From Simmondsia chinensis (lineage: Eukaryota > Streptophyta > Magnoliopsida > Caryophyllales > Simmondsiaceae), in NCBI GenBank assembly GCA_018398585.1, contig JAGTTD010000013.1, positions 6,854,492 to 6,918,491 on the forward strand: a stretch of 64,000 bases of DNA. The letters are read 5' to 3'. This document shows positions 33,244-44,191 of this stretch, in pieces; the stretch's first letter is position 1; each line of letters opens with the position of its first letter. The position numbers were made by a program, and so were the translations under genes. The notes under the pieces were generated by a model, which did not search any database, was not told the origin of the DNA, and was given only the letters and a program-made list of their open reading frames with translations.

Positions 33244-34516
33244 CGACGGTTAATCTAAAAGTAATTTAACTATATATTAATATATCAAAGAATAATTTAA
33301 CTTTATTTTCTAATAAAAAAAAAGCTCAACTTTAACTTTTTTATCAAAAAATAGCTCAACTCTAATTTTTTTACCAAAAAATAACCAAACTCTAACTTTT
33401 CTATCAAAAAATAACTCAACTCTAATTTTTTTCCCAAAAAATAACCAAACTTTAAAATTAATCTAAAAATAACTCAACTCTAAAAAGTTGATTTGAAAAA
33501 TGCTGAGTTGTGGTGCGTGGTATGATGCTCCAACAACATATTTTTCATCTATGTATTTTTAGTTTGGCTTATCCTCTGTAGACCTGCAGATGAGCCAAGC
33601 TAGCTCGTGAGCCAGTTTGACTTGACTTGTTAATGAGTCGGCTTAGGTTCGTCTAAGCCGACTTAAGAACGTGCTTGACTCGTTTACAAGCAGCTTGTTT
33701 ATCAAATTGAGGCAAACTCGGGTCAAAATGCTTACAAGTCGGCTCATACAGCTCGTTTATGAACCCATGAGCTGGCTCGATTATTGGCTCGCATATCTAC
33801 ATCGCGGAATTGAGTTACATGCATGTATTTTTTATTTCCAATTTCTATACATGATTTATTTTATCACCCTTTTCTGAAAATTCAAGTAACAATAATCATA
33901 AATGAGTATAACAAGTCTAATAAATGAACTTAACAAGCTTGGTAAATGAGCGCAATGAGTCAGCAAAACTCAACTAGCCAGCTTGCCAAATAATCAAGCT
34001 TAAATTATACCAATAACGCGCCGGTCTCATTTAGTAAACAAGCTGAGCTGACCACAAATATGCAGCTTGGTTAGATAAATGATACCGATACCGAGCGGGT
34101 CTCATTTAGTTAACAAGCCAAGCCGAGCAAGCTATGGTTCTGCTCAGCTTCGCTCGGTTCATTTACAATCCTAGTTCTCTGGTTGTATTCCTTTGTAGTT
34201 TTTGCATGTTCAGTGCCTCGGGATATTTTTTTTTTGTGGGATTGTACTCAATTATCGAAAATATTGTATTTTTAGTTTGCTTAGGTGGGAAAAGAAATTA
34301 GGCCAAACCAAAAATACATATAAGAAAAATATATTATCGGAATGTCATACCACACGCCATGCTTAGCCACCAGTTCATTATTTTTTAAAGTTAATTTTAG
34401 ATTTTGGTTTTTTTGGGTAGAAAAATTGGAATTGGATTATTTTTTGGTTAGAAAATAAAGTTGAATTATTTTTTGGTATATTGACATATAGTTGGGTTAT
34501 TTTTAGGTTAATTGTT
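33244..34516. mobile_element. Long inverted-repeat element with nested TIR element
   Basis: The left arm 33244-33573 and the reverse complement of the right arm 34299-34516 match: ACTTTATTTTCTAA and GCGTGTGGTATGA / GTGCGTGGTATGATG blocks and the ATTTTTAGTTTGGC inner end. The left arm is longer because it has a tandem AACTCTAATTTTTTACCAAA-like unit repeated about five times. The middle is filled by the element at 33579-34173. No transposase is present. It could be a MULE-like or fold-back element; no flanking duplication was placed. Confidence 0.62.
33579..34173. mobile_element. GAGCC-rich TIR element (hAT-like, non-autonomous)
   Basis: Starts TAGACCTGCAGATGAGCC; the other end, reverse complemented, starts TAGGATTGTAAATGAACC. 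Candidate 8-bp duplications ATCCTCTG (33571-33578) and GTTCTCTG (34174-34181) agree at 6 of 8. The interior is full of GAGCC/GGCTC/AGCTTG words with no coding sense. TIR start and 8-bp duplication fit the hAT superfamily. Confidence 0.6.
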
Positions 34517-34777
34517 GAAATTATTTTGATAGCTAGACTTGCTGCTTTTTTTCTCAAATACATTTTTACTTATTTATCTCAAAAGTCCCTATATTTTGTC
34601 AACTGTATTAATTTAATGATTATATTTTTAATTACATTAATTTATTGGTCAAATTAAAATAGCTAATAACGTAAGTTTTAATAGTGTAAGCAAATTAGAC
34701 GCAAAAAACCTAATACAAACTCAGTTATTGACCTAACTTAAACCACTTAGTAACCAAACCAACAAAACTCCACCACA

Positions 34778-34990
34778 AACTGTTGGAAAAATTCATACAA
34801 TCAAAAACAACATAAGAGAAAAACACCAAAAAAGAATCGAAACATTACACTGGTATTTATGTGGAAACCTTTTCTCAAGTAAAAGGAAAAACCACGGAAC
34901 CCAAACGGATGCCTTATCCACTATGAAATTAGGAATTACAATCTCTAACTAAAACCTCCCAAACCCCATATATAATCATAACATCAATCA
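34778..34990 (-). other. LTR-like segment next to copia gag
   Basis: Contains TTATGTGGAAACCTTTTCTC and AAAAACCACGG, close to the LTR phrase TTACGTGGAAACCCCTC of Copia F (59880-59925). Probably the start of a copia LTR; its ends were not placed. Confidence 0.4.
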
Positions 34991-35835
34991 TCATCCACTA
35001 TTCGAATTTTTAGTGCGATGATCAAGCCCCTTGCCTTTGTTCTTTTTAAGGCGATAACAGTCTTTTCGCATATGACCGGGCTTCTGACACTGCCAACAAA
35101 CAACTTTCGGCCTCTTGTGCTTATTGTTCTTTTGGAAGTGTCCGGTTCTCTTTGGTCCCTTACTAGATTGGCCTTCCTCTGCGACGTTGATTTTACCAAC
35201 ATCACTCGGGCGTTCTTTGTTGTCATCTTGCACCCTGTAACCTTCCTCAATACATAAATGGTTAGCGAGTTCCTCAATTGACATATCCTCCTTCTTATGT
35301 TTTAAATTTTCCTTACATCTTTCCAAGAGGGAGGAAGTTTGTCAGTTAAGGAAGAAACAACGATTCTGTCGTCCATATTCATGTTATGTTGTTTAAAATT
35401 ATTTAATATACGTTCTATTTCATGGAATTGCTCCATGACAGGACGACCATCAATCATCTTATAATTATTAAATTGACTAACCAGGAATTTTTTGCTTGTT
35501 GCATCCTCGGCCATGTAACGAGCCTCAAGTGCGTCCCATAGTTCCTTCGCGGTTGACATGTTAGAGTAAATGTCAAACAAGGCATCGGTCATCCCATTCA
35601 AGATGTGCCCTCTACAAATGTAATCATCGTTTTCCCACTTCAGTCTTGCCCTTTGCTCGGCCAGCGTTTCTTCCTCCTCAGAAACGGGGGATGGAGACGG
35701 TGTATTCAGGACATACACCACATTCAGCGTTGTTATGAGAAAATGCATCTTCCTCTGCCACCGTCGAAAATTTCCCCCATCAAACCGGTCCAATTTTACA
35801 AAATTGGATGTCATCTCCCTTAGTGATGAAGCCAT
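34991..35835 (-). pseudogene. Copia gag fragment with CCHC knuckle
   Basis: Minus strand MASSLREMTSNFVKLDRFDG starts at 35835, followed by the UBN2 gag body (STAKELWDALEARYMAEDAT, DKLPPSWKDVRK). A frameshift near 35310 leads to a knuckle CWQCQKPGHMRKDC and a Lys-rich end. Protease, integrase and RT are absent, and an LTR-like segment follows directly. Confidence 0.82.
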
Positions 35836-35899
35836 AACCCAAACCAGAATGATAAACCTTAAGATTGTTACAAAAAATTCAGAAAATACTTGCAAAACC

Positions 35900-36695
35900 T
35901 TGCAACCGGGTATCCAAACGATCTCAGGTGTTGAGGCGTGTGATCACTATCCTTAAGGTTTATTTCGGTATACGAAATATCCTCGGGGATACAACAACTA
36001 CCAAAATATGGAGTGAAGAAGTGTATGGGAAGAGATTGATGAAGATGTCTAGAGATTGGTTGATTTAGAGAACTCACCCTTTGCCAAACTCACATAGAAC
36101 ACAAGAACCAATAAGATGTTCTTCAAATTACTTTCTTGTGAAATTCCACTACCATTTCATATGTTTTCTTCTTCTTAATGAGAGGGGAGAATATCTGGTA
36201 TTATCCTCTTCTGTAAAAACGCCCCAAAACCAAGAGCATCAATATATAAAAGAACTGGGAAGAAACCGCGGAGAAAACCGTCAAAACCGACCTGTGTGTC
36301 GAAGTTGTGTGTCGACACACAGTATCGACACACAGCTTTCTGTAAGCCTGTGTGTCGATACTGTCGACACACAGGTCGACACACTGGCTCACTGTAAGCC
36401 TGTGTGTCGACACACAATTTCTGTGTGTCGACACACAGGTTTCCTCCGTGCGCACCTGAAACGGGCTGTGTGTCGACACACGGGCCATGTGTGTCGACAC
36501 ACAGCTATCTCCCCTGCGTTCTATAGGATTTTGTGTCGACACATATGACCCATGTGCCAACACATACTTCCAATAATTCTCTAATCACTCATACAAGTAT
36601 CGGGACAATCTCAAATACATCTTATATACATATAAACAATATTTAACACACATATATACATTTTATACAACGAATATTTTGAAAATACATCAACA
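35900..36695 (-). other. Probable copia LTR/promoter region with TATA box
   Basis: On the minus strand it starts TGTTGATGTATTTTC at 36695, and a TATA box (CTTTTATATATTG) lies at about 36241-36253, leading toward the gag gene at 35835. Upstream of the TATA box is the palindrome array at 36290-36545. I infer a 5' LTR, but no matching second LTR was found. Confidence 0.5.
36290..36545. promoter_or_regulatory. Array of GTGTGTCGACACAC palindromes
   Basis: Five perfect copies of the 14-base palindrome GTGTGTCGACACAC and about six half or imperfect copies (for example TATCGACACACAG, GGTCGACACACTGG) lie in 256 bp. Spacing is irregular. Position just upstream of a TATA box suggests an enhancer with a dimeric binding protein; this is inference. 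Confidence 0.7.
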
Positions 36696-36702
36696 CCTGG
36701 AA

Positions 36703-36975
36703 TGTTACGTATAATAATACGTAAAAGTGATTAGTAGTAGTTGTAGTAGGGTACATAATAGTACAATACTTGTATTAGGTAATTAGTATAAATAGCATAT
36801 TAGTTTGTTAAGAAAATAACTAATACAATATCAAACTATTCTCTCTCTCATCTAACTCTCTCTCTCTCTCTCTCATCCCTTTCTTCTAACTCTTTCTCTC
36901 ACCTCAACTCAAATTCTCAATCTCTATCAAGAACTTTAACCCTAATCTAGGTTACAATCCCAATTGGTTGTAACA
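36703..36975 (+). repeat. Element H 5' LTR
   Basis: Aligns to 38360-38607. The 25-bp length difference is mostly a (CT)n run near 36841-36880. Confidence 0.9.
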
Positions 36976-37017
36976 ATTGGTATCAGAGCAGGTTACGTGC
37001 TGCATTTTTTTTTATCC

Positions 37018-38292
37018 ATGGCTGATGGTACGCGAAGCAGTTTAGACCTGCGGCGGTTGGAAGCTCGGTTGGGTGACATCGAGAGTCGAAGTGATGGGCG
37101 ATTTCATGCAATTGATGAACGCTTTCAAGTAGTACAATCCGATATGGTCTCGATCAAGCTGGAGTACAGTAAGATGTTGGACATTCTGCGTGAACTTCAA
37201 TAGAACCCATGCCACAACAACGGATCTGGTATTGAATCATCATCCATTTCTCCTTATCAATTTCATAAGAATGTTGGCTTCATCCAAGAAAAGATCTTCC
37301 CTGAATCTACACTCTTGGTTAAAATTCACAATGCTCTTTTTTCAATCACCGAAGACATTCTTTACCAAGTCTTTCACTCCTACAGACATATCGAAAGAAT
37401 TGAAGTCATTTCCATATCAACCTTAATGTTTGAAGCTTAAGTGTCCTTCTCCACAAGAGAACAAGCTATTTCAGCCATCAATCCATTGCAACGAAGAAAC
37501 ATTTATAACTGTTGTTGTCGAATGGATATTACATTCCTTACTCCTTGTGAGGCAATTGGAGAATCAAGCAAAGTTTCTTCTTCAAGTGACCCTTTAGAGC
37601 TAGTGGATGATGACATGCATAGTGAGGAGACGATTGATCAAGAAAATGGTTTGGATGAAGAGGTTGTTATGCCAATAGAGGACAAAGCTTATGCACAAAG
37701 CTCCAAAGTTCTTCAACTCAGCGAGAATTGCCAACAAGATCCACAAGTTACAACTGATATTTTGAAAGGTGCAACACCTGAAATTAAAGACCATGACTTG
37801 AATCCTCTTGAAGAGCTGGCACCTTTGCAAGTGGTTGAACCATTAGATCTTACAATTAAGAATTCAAAAGTATATCTTAAAGTTTTTAGTGTTGTGAAGA
37901 TGCAAGATTCTGTTTTGGTAGTATTGCCAACTGCTCATTTTGAGAAATTTAGTAAGGAATACATGAGCAAAATACCTATTGACGTGTTCACAGGATCTGA
38001 AAATGGAGCTTATTCATCATACAAGCAAGACGAAGTAGAGATATTTGGTGTTGCTACTGCTGCAAATTCTGTTAAACTCTATGGGAGCAAGTATACCAAA
38101 CGAATCCTTACTCTCTTCAAGAATTCTAAGGGTTCCATAGTACGTCTTTGCTATTGGGAAGATATTTGTGAGTTGTTTACCAAGTTGACAGCAGCACCAC
38201 GGTTCTTTCAGCTACATTTCTGCAACATCCAGTGGCAGCCGACACTAGAGTCTCTTTCAAGCTTGAGTTTTGATGTCTTTTCGCTATATTAA
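37018..38292 (+). pseudogene. Element H ORF with PTB-type RRM, two stops
   Basis: One frame of 425 codons from MADGTRSSLDLRRLEARLGD to SLSSLSFDVFSLY, broken by TAG 37201-37203 and TAA 37438-37440. Codons 1-61 form a heptad-like helix similar to the start of some gypsy gag proteins. Codons about 95-170 (STLLVKIHNALFSITEDILY, QVFHSYRHIERIEVI, SFSTREQAISAINPLQRRNI, CCRMDITF) match the second RRM of plant polypyrimidine-tract-binding proteins. An acidic stretch follows, then an unrecognised C-terminal domain (KVFSVVKMQDSVLVV, GVATAANSVKLYGSKYTKRI). No protease or RT. The RRM could bind the element's own CT-rich leader; this is inference. Confidence 0.75.
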
Positions 38293-38359
38293 GAAAAAAT
38301 TCATGTCTATGCTTACTATTAAGATCCTTGAGGGCAAGAATCTCTTAAGGGGAGAGTAA

Positions 38360-38607
38360 TGTTACATATAATAATACGTATAAGTGATTAGTACTAGTTG
38401 TAGTAGGGTACATAATAGTACAATACTTGTATTAGGTAATTAGTATAAATAGCATATTAGGTTGTTAAGAAAATAACTAATACACTAACAAACTATTCTC
38501 TCTCTCATCCCTTTCTTCTAACTCTTTCTCTTACCTCAACTCTAATTCTAAATCTCTATCAAGAACCTTAACCCTAATCTAGGTTACAATTCCAATTGGT
38601 TGTAACA
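38360..38607 (+). repeat. Element H 3' LTR
   Basis: Starts TGTTACATATAATAATACGT after the purine tract and ends GGTTGTAACA. Confidence 0.9.
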
Positions 38608-38612
38608 CCTGG

Positions 38613-40050
38613 GCACTCCTTTACAAATCCCAAAAGCCTCACATTTTGTTCCCTTTCTTTTGCATACTTCTCAAACAACAACCCTTAACTTTTTTTATAA
38701 CTGAGTTACCTAATCATAATTCCAATCAAATCTCAATCTCAATTAAATCAAATCAATATTAATTTTGAAATAAATAATATCTTAATATAAACTTAGTATA
38801 AATTTTTCTTAGTAACCAAATTCACATAATATAACTCGTATATAAACTAAATTGACACAATTAAAGTACGAGAACTTAGTTGACACAATGGACAGAATAT
38901 ATGGACATTTGACGCCAATAAACCCCCCCCCCCCCCCCCGCTTTTGTTTTTACGAAGGTGAGAAAAGAGGTCTTACAAATGTGGAAACTTCAAAGTTCAT
39001 TATAGTGTCTGTTTGATTATTTTGTCCTTTTTTGTCATGTAATTCTATTTTATTGACCGTCTATTTATTTGTTATTTCTTGCTTTCACTTTTATATGGGT
39101 TCTTTAAGGCCCTATTTGTACAGGTGATCTATTTTATACTATAACTTTATAGTTAATCATCAAAATTTTGATCCAATGAAGACGTGATTGAAACAAGTGA
39201 AGTGAAATTTCAAAATAGTAATGCAAAATAGAAAGGATTGAAATACATATTACTAATAAAGAAGTTTTCAAATTGGTTCCAATCTTATCCTTTTCTTGGG
39301 TGCTTGCGTGCCCCCTTTTGCTTTAAATATCACCCCCCCAACGAACCTTCTCCCTCATTTTCCTTCTACCTTCTATGAATATTCTAATTAATGCCCCCTC
39401 CAATAAAACAGATTTTTTATTCTTAATTTCAATTTTATATAAACAAATTATTAAAAAAAATATTCGTTATAATATTAAGAACTCCTCATGTGAGTTTAGT
39501 CGAACTCCACCTAATGCTAATTGAATTTAGAATAGAACCCTATATAAACGTATATGTGGACCTCTTATACAACGGCTTTGTGGATCAGGCCTAAAGACTC
39601 TGTAAAATTTAACATATAATTTATTAATCATATATTATTTATTAAATAGTAATTACAAAGTAGCTGTATATTCCTCACCCAGATCTTGCAATTACTATGT
39701 CACTTTCACCAACACTAGTGGCAGCCAAGGACACTCCACCACTCAAGAAGATACCCCACCATAGGAAAATGACAACCCAAATCCAAAGTTTCTTCACTAT
39801 TATCTAATTCTATTAATTTTGTGAATGTTTTTAAATATAATAAACATAGTAGATATTTAATTGGTACAATTATTAGTGGATAATAAATATTATAATGAGT
39901 TAAGAGTTAAAATATTGTGTTGTATTCAATATTATTGTACCATATTTAAATAAAGTTAATAGTATGAGTTAAGGTGGATACTAGGTAAATCCGTGTGTTA
40001 AATTAGTCGACCTTTGTGTATGGATGATTTGTGCCCTCTTACAGGCGGGT
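38613..40050. other. AT-rich stretch; 17-base poly-C
   Basis: No gene is seen. A homopolymer of about 17 C lies near 38923-38939. The remainder is AT-rich with no terminal repeats I could place. Confidence 0.6.
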
Positions 40051-40557
40051 ACGTAGGACCAAACAACAACAACAATAAACCCAGTGCCTCCAAGGGTTCC
40101 CACATAAGTAGGGTCTGGGGGGTAGATGTACACAGCCTTCCCCCTTCAGGGGGCTACCCTGAAAAGAGACTGTTTTCGAGGACCCCCAACCTGAGAAGCT
40201 GGTCCGCAGCATAAAGTATGTGACCTAGAAGCAGGAGAGCATCAAAGCGTGAGTAGGGCAAAACATACAGCGAGCAAAACAACAAACTCAAAGCAAACTC
40301 AAAGCAAGCCACATCAGGCAGAAATCAAAAGATAAGATAAAGATAAGGATAGAGATAAAAATAAGTAGGCAAGCAGCAGCTCATGAGAGCAAGTACACAA
40401 CCTACGTGCGCTAAGAGGATGTCAAGGCCTAGCATAGTAAGCTAGACTATCCCACTCCAACTGGAGCATCTATTACCCCTATGCTAGCCCTCCATTGGGC
40501 CCTATCTAAGGCCATCTCCTCCCGAAGGTTTAGGTGGGTGAGGACATGTCGGATCGT

Positions 40558-42497
40558 CTACAACCATCTCTTCTTTGGTCTGCCTATTCCTCTTCTACCT
40601 AATGTAGTAAGGGGCTGTTCACATCTCCTTACTGGAGCGTTGTCCGGTCTCCTTCTAACATGTCCGAACCACATCAAACGTTGCTCTCTCAATTTATCTT
40701 CAATGAAGGCTACGTCCAATTTGCCTCTAATGACGTCGTTCCTGATCCTATCCTTCCTTGTGTGTCCGCACATCCACCTCAACATTCGCAACTCCACCAC
40801 CTTCATCTTCTATGTGTGCTGTTGTTTCATCGACCTACATTCCGCCCCATACGTCATGGCTGGCCTCACAACCGTCTTATAGTATCTTCCCTTTAGCTTC
40901 AAGGGGAACTTTCTATCACAAAGTACCGCGGAGGCCATCCTCCACTTATGCCATCCGGCTTTAATCCAGTTGTTGAAATTCTCGTCCACTTTGCCGTTGT
41001 GCTATATCATAGACCCTAAGTACCTGAAGCTCTCTTTCTTCGATATGGCCTCAGATCCAATCTTGACGTCTTCCCGGCTAGGCGTGGTAGAGGGATCGAA
41101 CTTGAGTTCCATGTGCTCAGTCTTGGCTCTGCTTAGTCGTAAACCCTTCGACTCTAGTACCCCTCTCCACAGTTCTAGCTTCTCATTTACCTCTTCCCGT
41201 GACTCCCCCACCAGTACTATGTCATCTGCAAAAAGCATGCACCAAGGTACACATCCTTGGATGTGCCAAGTGAGCTCGTCCATAACTAGAATGAACAGAT
41301 AGGGGCTCAAAGCAGACCCTTGGTGTACCCCTACTGTTATTGGAAAAGCGTCTGTCTCCCCATCCATTGTATGCACCATAGTCTGTGCCTCCTCATACAT
41401 GTCTCTAATGGCTCGGATGTATGGCACAAGGATGCCTTTCTTGTCCAAAACTCTCCAAATCAATGAAAACCATATGAATGTCCTTTTGTCTCTCCCTGTA
41501 ATACTCTATCATCCACCTTAAGATGTGGATGGCTTCTATTTGTTGATCTCCCTGGCATAAATCCAAATTGGATCTCGGACACCTATGTCTGTTGCCTTAA
41601 CTTCTTCTCTATGACCCGTTCCCACAACTTCAGAGTATGGCACATTAGTTTGATACCCCGATAATTGGCGCAACTCTGAATGTCTCCTTTATCTTATATA
41701 TCGGAATCAGTGTGCTTTTCCTCCATTCCTCAGGCATCTTCTCCCCTATAAGGATTTGGTTAAATAGTTTAGTCAGCCAACTGACGCCCTTCTGTCCAAG
41801 GCATTTCCATACTTCTATGGGTATGCCATCTGGCCAACTGCTTTACCCCTTCCCATGAATTTTAGGGCTTCCTTGACTTCCTCGGGGCTAATTTTCCTAC
41901 AGTCACAGTGGTTCTGATGCTTCTCAGATGTTTGAAGATCACCTAAGGATATCTCTGTCCCTCCTAGTTCGTTGAACAGCTCATGGAAGTACATTTTTCA
42001 CCTAGCCTAAATTAGATGCCTATCCAAGAGTACCTATCCATCTTCCCCTCTTATGCATTGTACTCTATCCAAGTCCCTAGTCTTCCTTTCTCTAGCTTTG
42101 TATAAGTCCCTCGCACCCTCCTTGGTCTCCATCCTTTTGTAGAAATCCTCATAAGCTCTTGCTTGTGCTTCTCTGACTACTCTCTTTGCTTCTCTCCTGG
42201 CTTGCAGATACCGCTGTCGCTTATCCTCATCTCTGCTATGATCCCACTCTTTGAAACAAACTCGTTTTGCCTTAATCTTCTCTTGGACCTCCTCGCACCA
42301 CCACTAGGACTCTCTGTTGCTTGGTACCCTTCCCTTTGACGTGCCGAGAACTTCCCGTGCCAGTCCTCTAATCTTTTGGGCCAGTTGGTTCCACATCTAG
42401 TTTGTATCTGCCTTGAAGTCCCCCTCGAGCTCGGCCTCCACTCTTTTCTTGTATACCTTATACTTCTCCCCTCTTCTTCCCCTTTATATCCGCCCAC
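40558..42497 (-). pseudogene. RTE LINE reverse transcriptase
   Basis: 41463-41002 contains the core HQGSALSPYLFILVMDEL and the catalytic FADDIVLVGESREEVNEKLE, with SKGLRLSRAKTEHMEL. 40806-40558 has the C-terminal MLRWMCGHTRKDRIRN, LMWFGHVRRR and the end GRRGIGRPKKRWL. The N-terminal linker (about 42490-42000) is readable only across frames (VRFKEWDH, RREAKRVVREAQARAYEDFY). Many plants annotate intact copies of this LINE as craniofacial-development-protein-like or RTE RT proteins. Confidence 0.88.
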
Positions 42498-43260
42498 AAC
42501 ACCCTATGTTGTGTAGACAAGTCTTCTCCTGGGGTAGCCTTGCAATCCCTACAGTCTCTTTGCATCCTTTTCCTTAATAGTATGTAGTCAATCTGTGTTC
42601 TTGTCGCACCGCTTTGGTACATGATGATGTGCTGCTCACGCTTTCTGAAGAAGGTGTTGGCCACCGTTAGGTCGTATGTGACTGTGAAGTCTAGTAGGGC
42701 TTTGTCCTCCACATTCTTGGTTCCAAAACCGAATCCTCGGTGGTAAGAAGCGTAGCCGTCCTCCGTCGCGCCAACTTGCCCATTGAAATCCCCGCCAATC
42801 ATCACTTGTTCGGTTTGGGGTATGCCTTGCATGATTGTGTCTAAGTCCTCCCAGAATGTTGCCTTCTCATGCTTAGTTAGTCCAGTTTGAGGTGCGTAGG
42901 CATTTATTACGTTTAATACTTCTCCATCTAGGACCATCTTGATACTTATGATCCTATCACCAGCTCTTGATACTCCGACTACTTTATCCTTAAGGCTGTT
43001 ATCCACAATGATCCAAACTCCATTCCTGCCTCTGACCTTGCCCGCATACTAGAGCTTGTGCCCCAGCACATCCATGGCTTTGCGCCAACCCATTTAGTCT
43101 CTTGCAGACAAAGGATGTTGATTTTTCTCTTCGTTATCATTTGGGCCACCTCGAAACTCTTCTTCGTTAGTGTCCCGACATTTAGTGTCCCTAGTCTCAA
43201 GTTCCCTGACCCCTTTTGCCTCGCCCTACCCCTCCCCAACCCCTTTGATGATGGCCTCAA
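42458..43260 (-). pseudogene. RTE LINE APE-type endonuclease
   Basis: Motifs in order: LRLGTLNVGTLTKKSFEV, NILCLQETKWVGAK, VINAYAPQTG, MIGGDFNGQVGATEDGY, TRTQIDYILLR and TQHRVLWADI. These are the catalytic Asn, Glu, Asp-Asn and Asp/His positions of exonuclease III-like endonucleases. The frame breaks once at about 42990-43050. Confidence 0.9.
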
Positions 43261-43545
43261 TCTCTAAGTTCCATAACTGGTAACGTTTATCAACTAGCTG
43301 TAACTATCGCGGGTAAGTGATCAACATAGACAAGAAGCTTATTATAGCATATACGCACAAAAGTACCGCCACAGTCAATAAGATCACACTATTCAAAATA
43401 GTGAAAGGAGAAAGAACCAAGTGAAAATTACCCAACAATGGTAAATTAAAACACTACCCTGCTGTAATAAAGGATAGATCAAACCTGGGGCTGGTGCGTT
43501 GTTGATACTCTGACCTGGCTAATACTTACCTGGGCCCGCTCTTGG

Positions 43546-43886
43546 TTGTCGGTTGCTGGCTGCTGGCCTTGGAGTGGTGGCGGTGGTGATGGGGGGCTGG
43601 TGGTGGTGGTAAGTCGGGTGAGGTGTGGTGTGGTGGTGGTGATGGGGCGAGGTGGGGTGCGGTGGGCTGGGTTGGGGTGGGGTGTGGATGGGCGGGTGTT
43701 GTGGGACGGGGTTCGAGGGCGGGTGGTGTGGATCGGTGGGTGTGGTGCGACGGGGTGGTAGTCACAGCTGGTGCGACGCGGTGACCGGCGTTGGGTCTTC
43801 GCAGTTTAGGTGGCATCGCTGGCAGTGGAGGTGTCTCGGTGGGGGTCGGCGAGGTTGCCGACGAGGGGGGTGGTCTCAGCAAAAGA

Positions 43887-43932
<46 letters not shown>
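43546..43932. repeat. GT-rich low-complexity region ending in about 42 G
   Basis: GGTGGTGG/GGTGGGGT repeats from 43560, then a homopolymer of roughly 42 G (43891-43932). The open frames here are not genes. Length of the G run may be inexact in any assembly. Confidence 0.85.
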
Positions 43933-43933
<1 letters not shown>

Positions 43934-44191
43934 GGCAGCGAACGTTACTAAATGTCAGAGAACGTTAGAGAGAGGGAGAGAGAGAGAGAGATGTTGCCAA
44001 ACAATGATATAAATGAAAAAGGTCCTTGATTGTGTTCAATATAGAGATGTGTGTCTTATGCCGGTGGAGTCAACCCTGGTCATAGGCTTGACATGGGTAC
44101 AAATGAGTTTAGGTCTAACATCGGTAGGGTTTGCCGGGAAAAAAAAAGATGTAAGATCAATATCAAACAAAAGAAATTTATAACGTAGGAC

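Larger units (their letters stand above)
36703..38607 (+). mobile_element. LTR element H, 1.9 kb, non-autonomous
   Basis: LTRs of 273 and 248 bp start TGTTACRTATAATAATACGT and end GGTTGTAACA. The primer site TGGTATCAGAGC (tRNA-iMet) is at 36978-36989, two bases after the 5' LTR. The purine tract AAGGGGAGAGTAA precedes the 3' LTR. CCTGG flanks it (36696-36700, 38608-38612), with two extra bases (AA) on the 5' side. It encodes no gag-pol set, only one frame with a PTB-like RRM. Confidence 0.88.
40060..44182 (-). mobile_element. RTE-type LINE with SINE-like 3' end
   Basis: The 3' end (low coordinates) is AAACAACAACAACAATAAA plus the shared domain (40080-40200). Then come RT and apurinic-type endonuclease going up to 43260. 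The 5' part has a GT-rich region and a long poly-G. ACGTAGGAC occurs at 40051-40059 and 44183-44191, a candidate target duplication that would put the 5' end at 44182; this boundary is less sure than the 3' end. Frameshifts and stops disable the coding sequence. Confidence 0.82.

Noticed and set aside
40481..40964. Plus-strand frames of 68-133 codons
   Set aside because: They lie opposite the LINE reverse transcriptase C-terminus, which is clearly recognisable on the minus strand.
43546..44012. Glycine-rich and proline-rich proteins on both strands
   Set aside because: Low-complexity GGT/GGGT DNA and the poly-G run keep frames open; no start context or domain.
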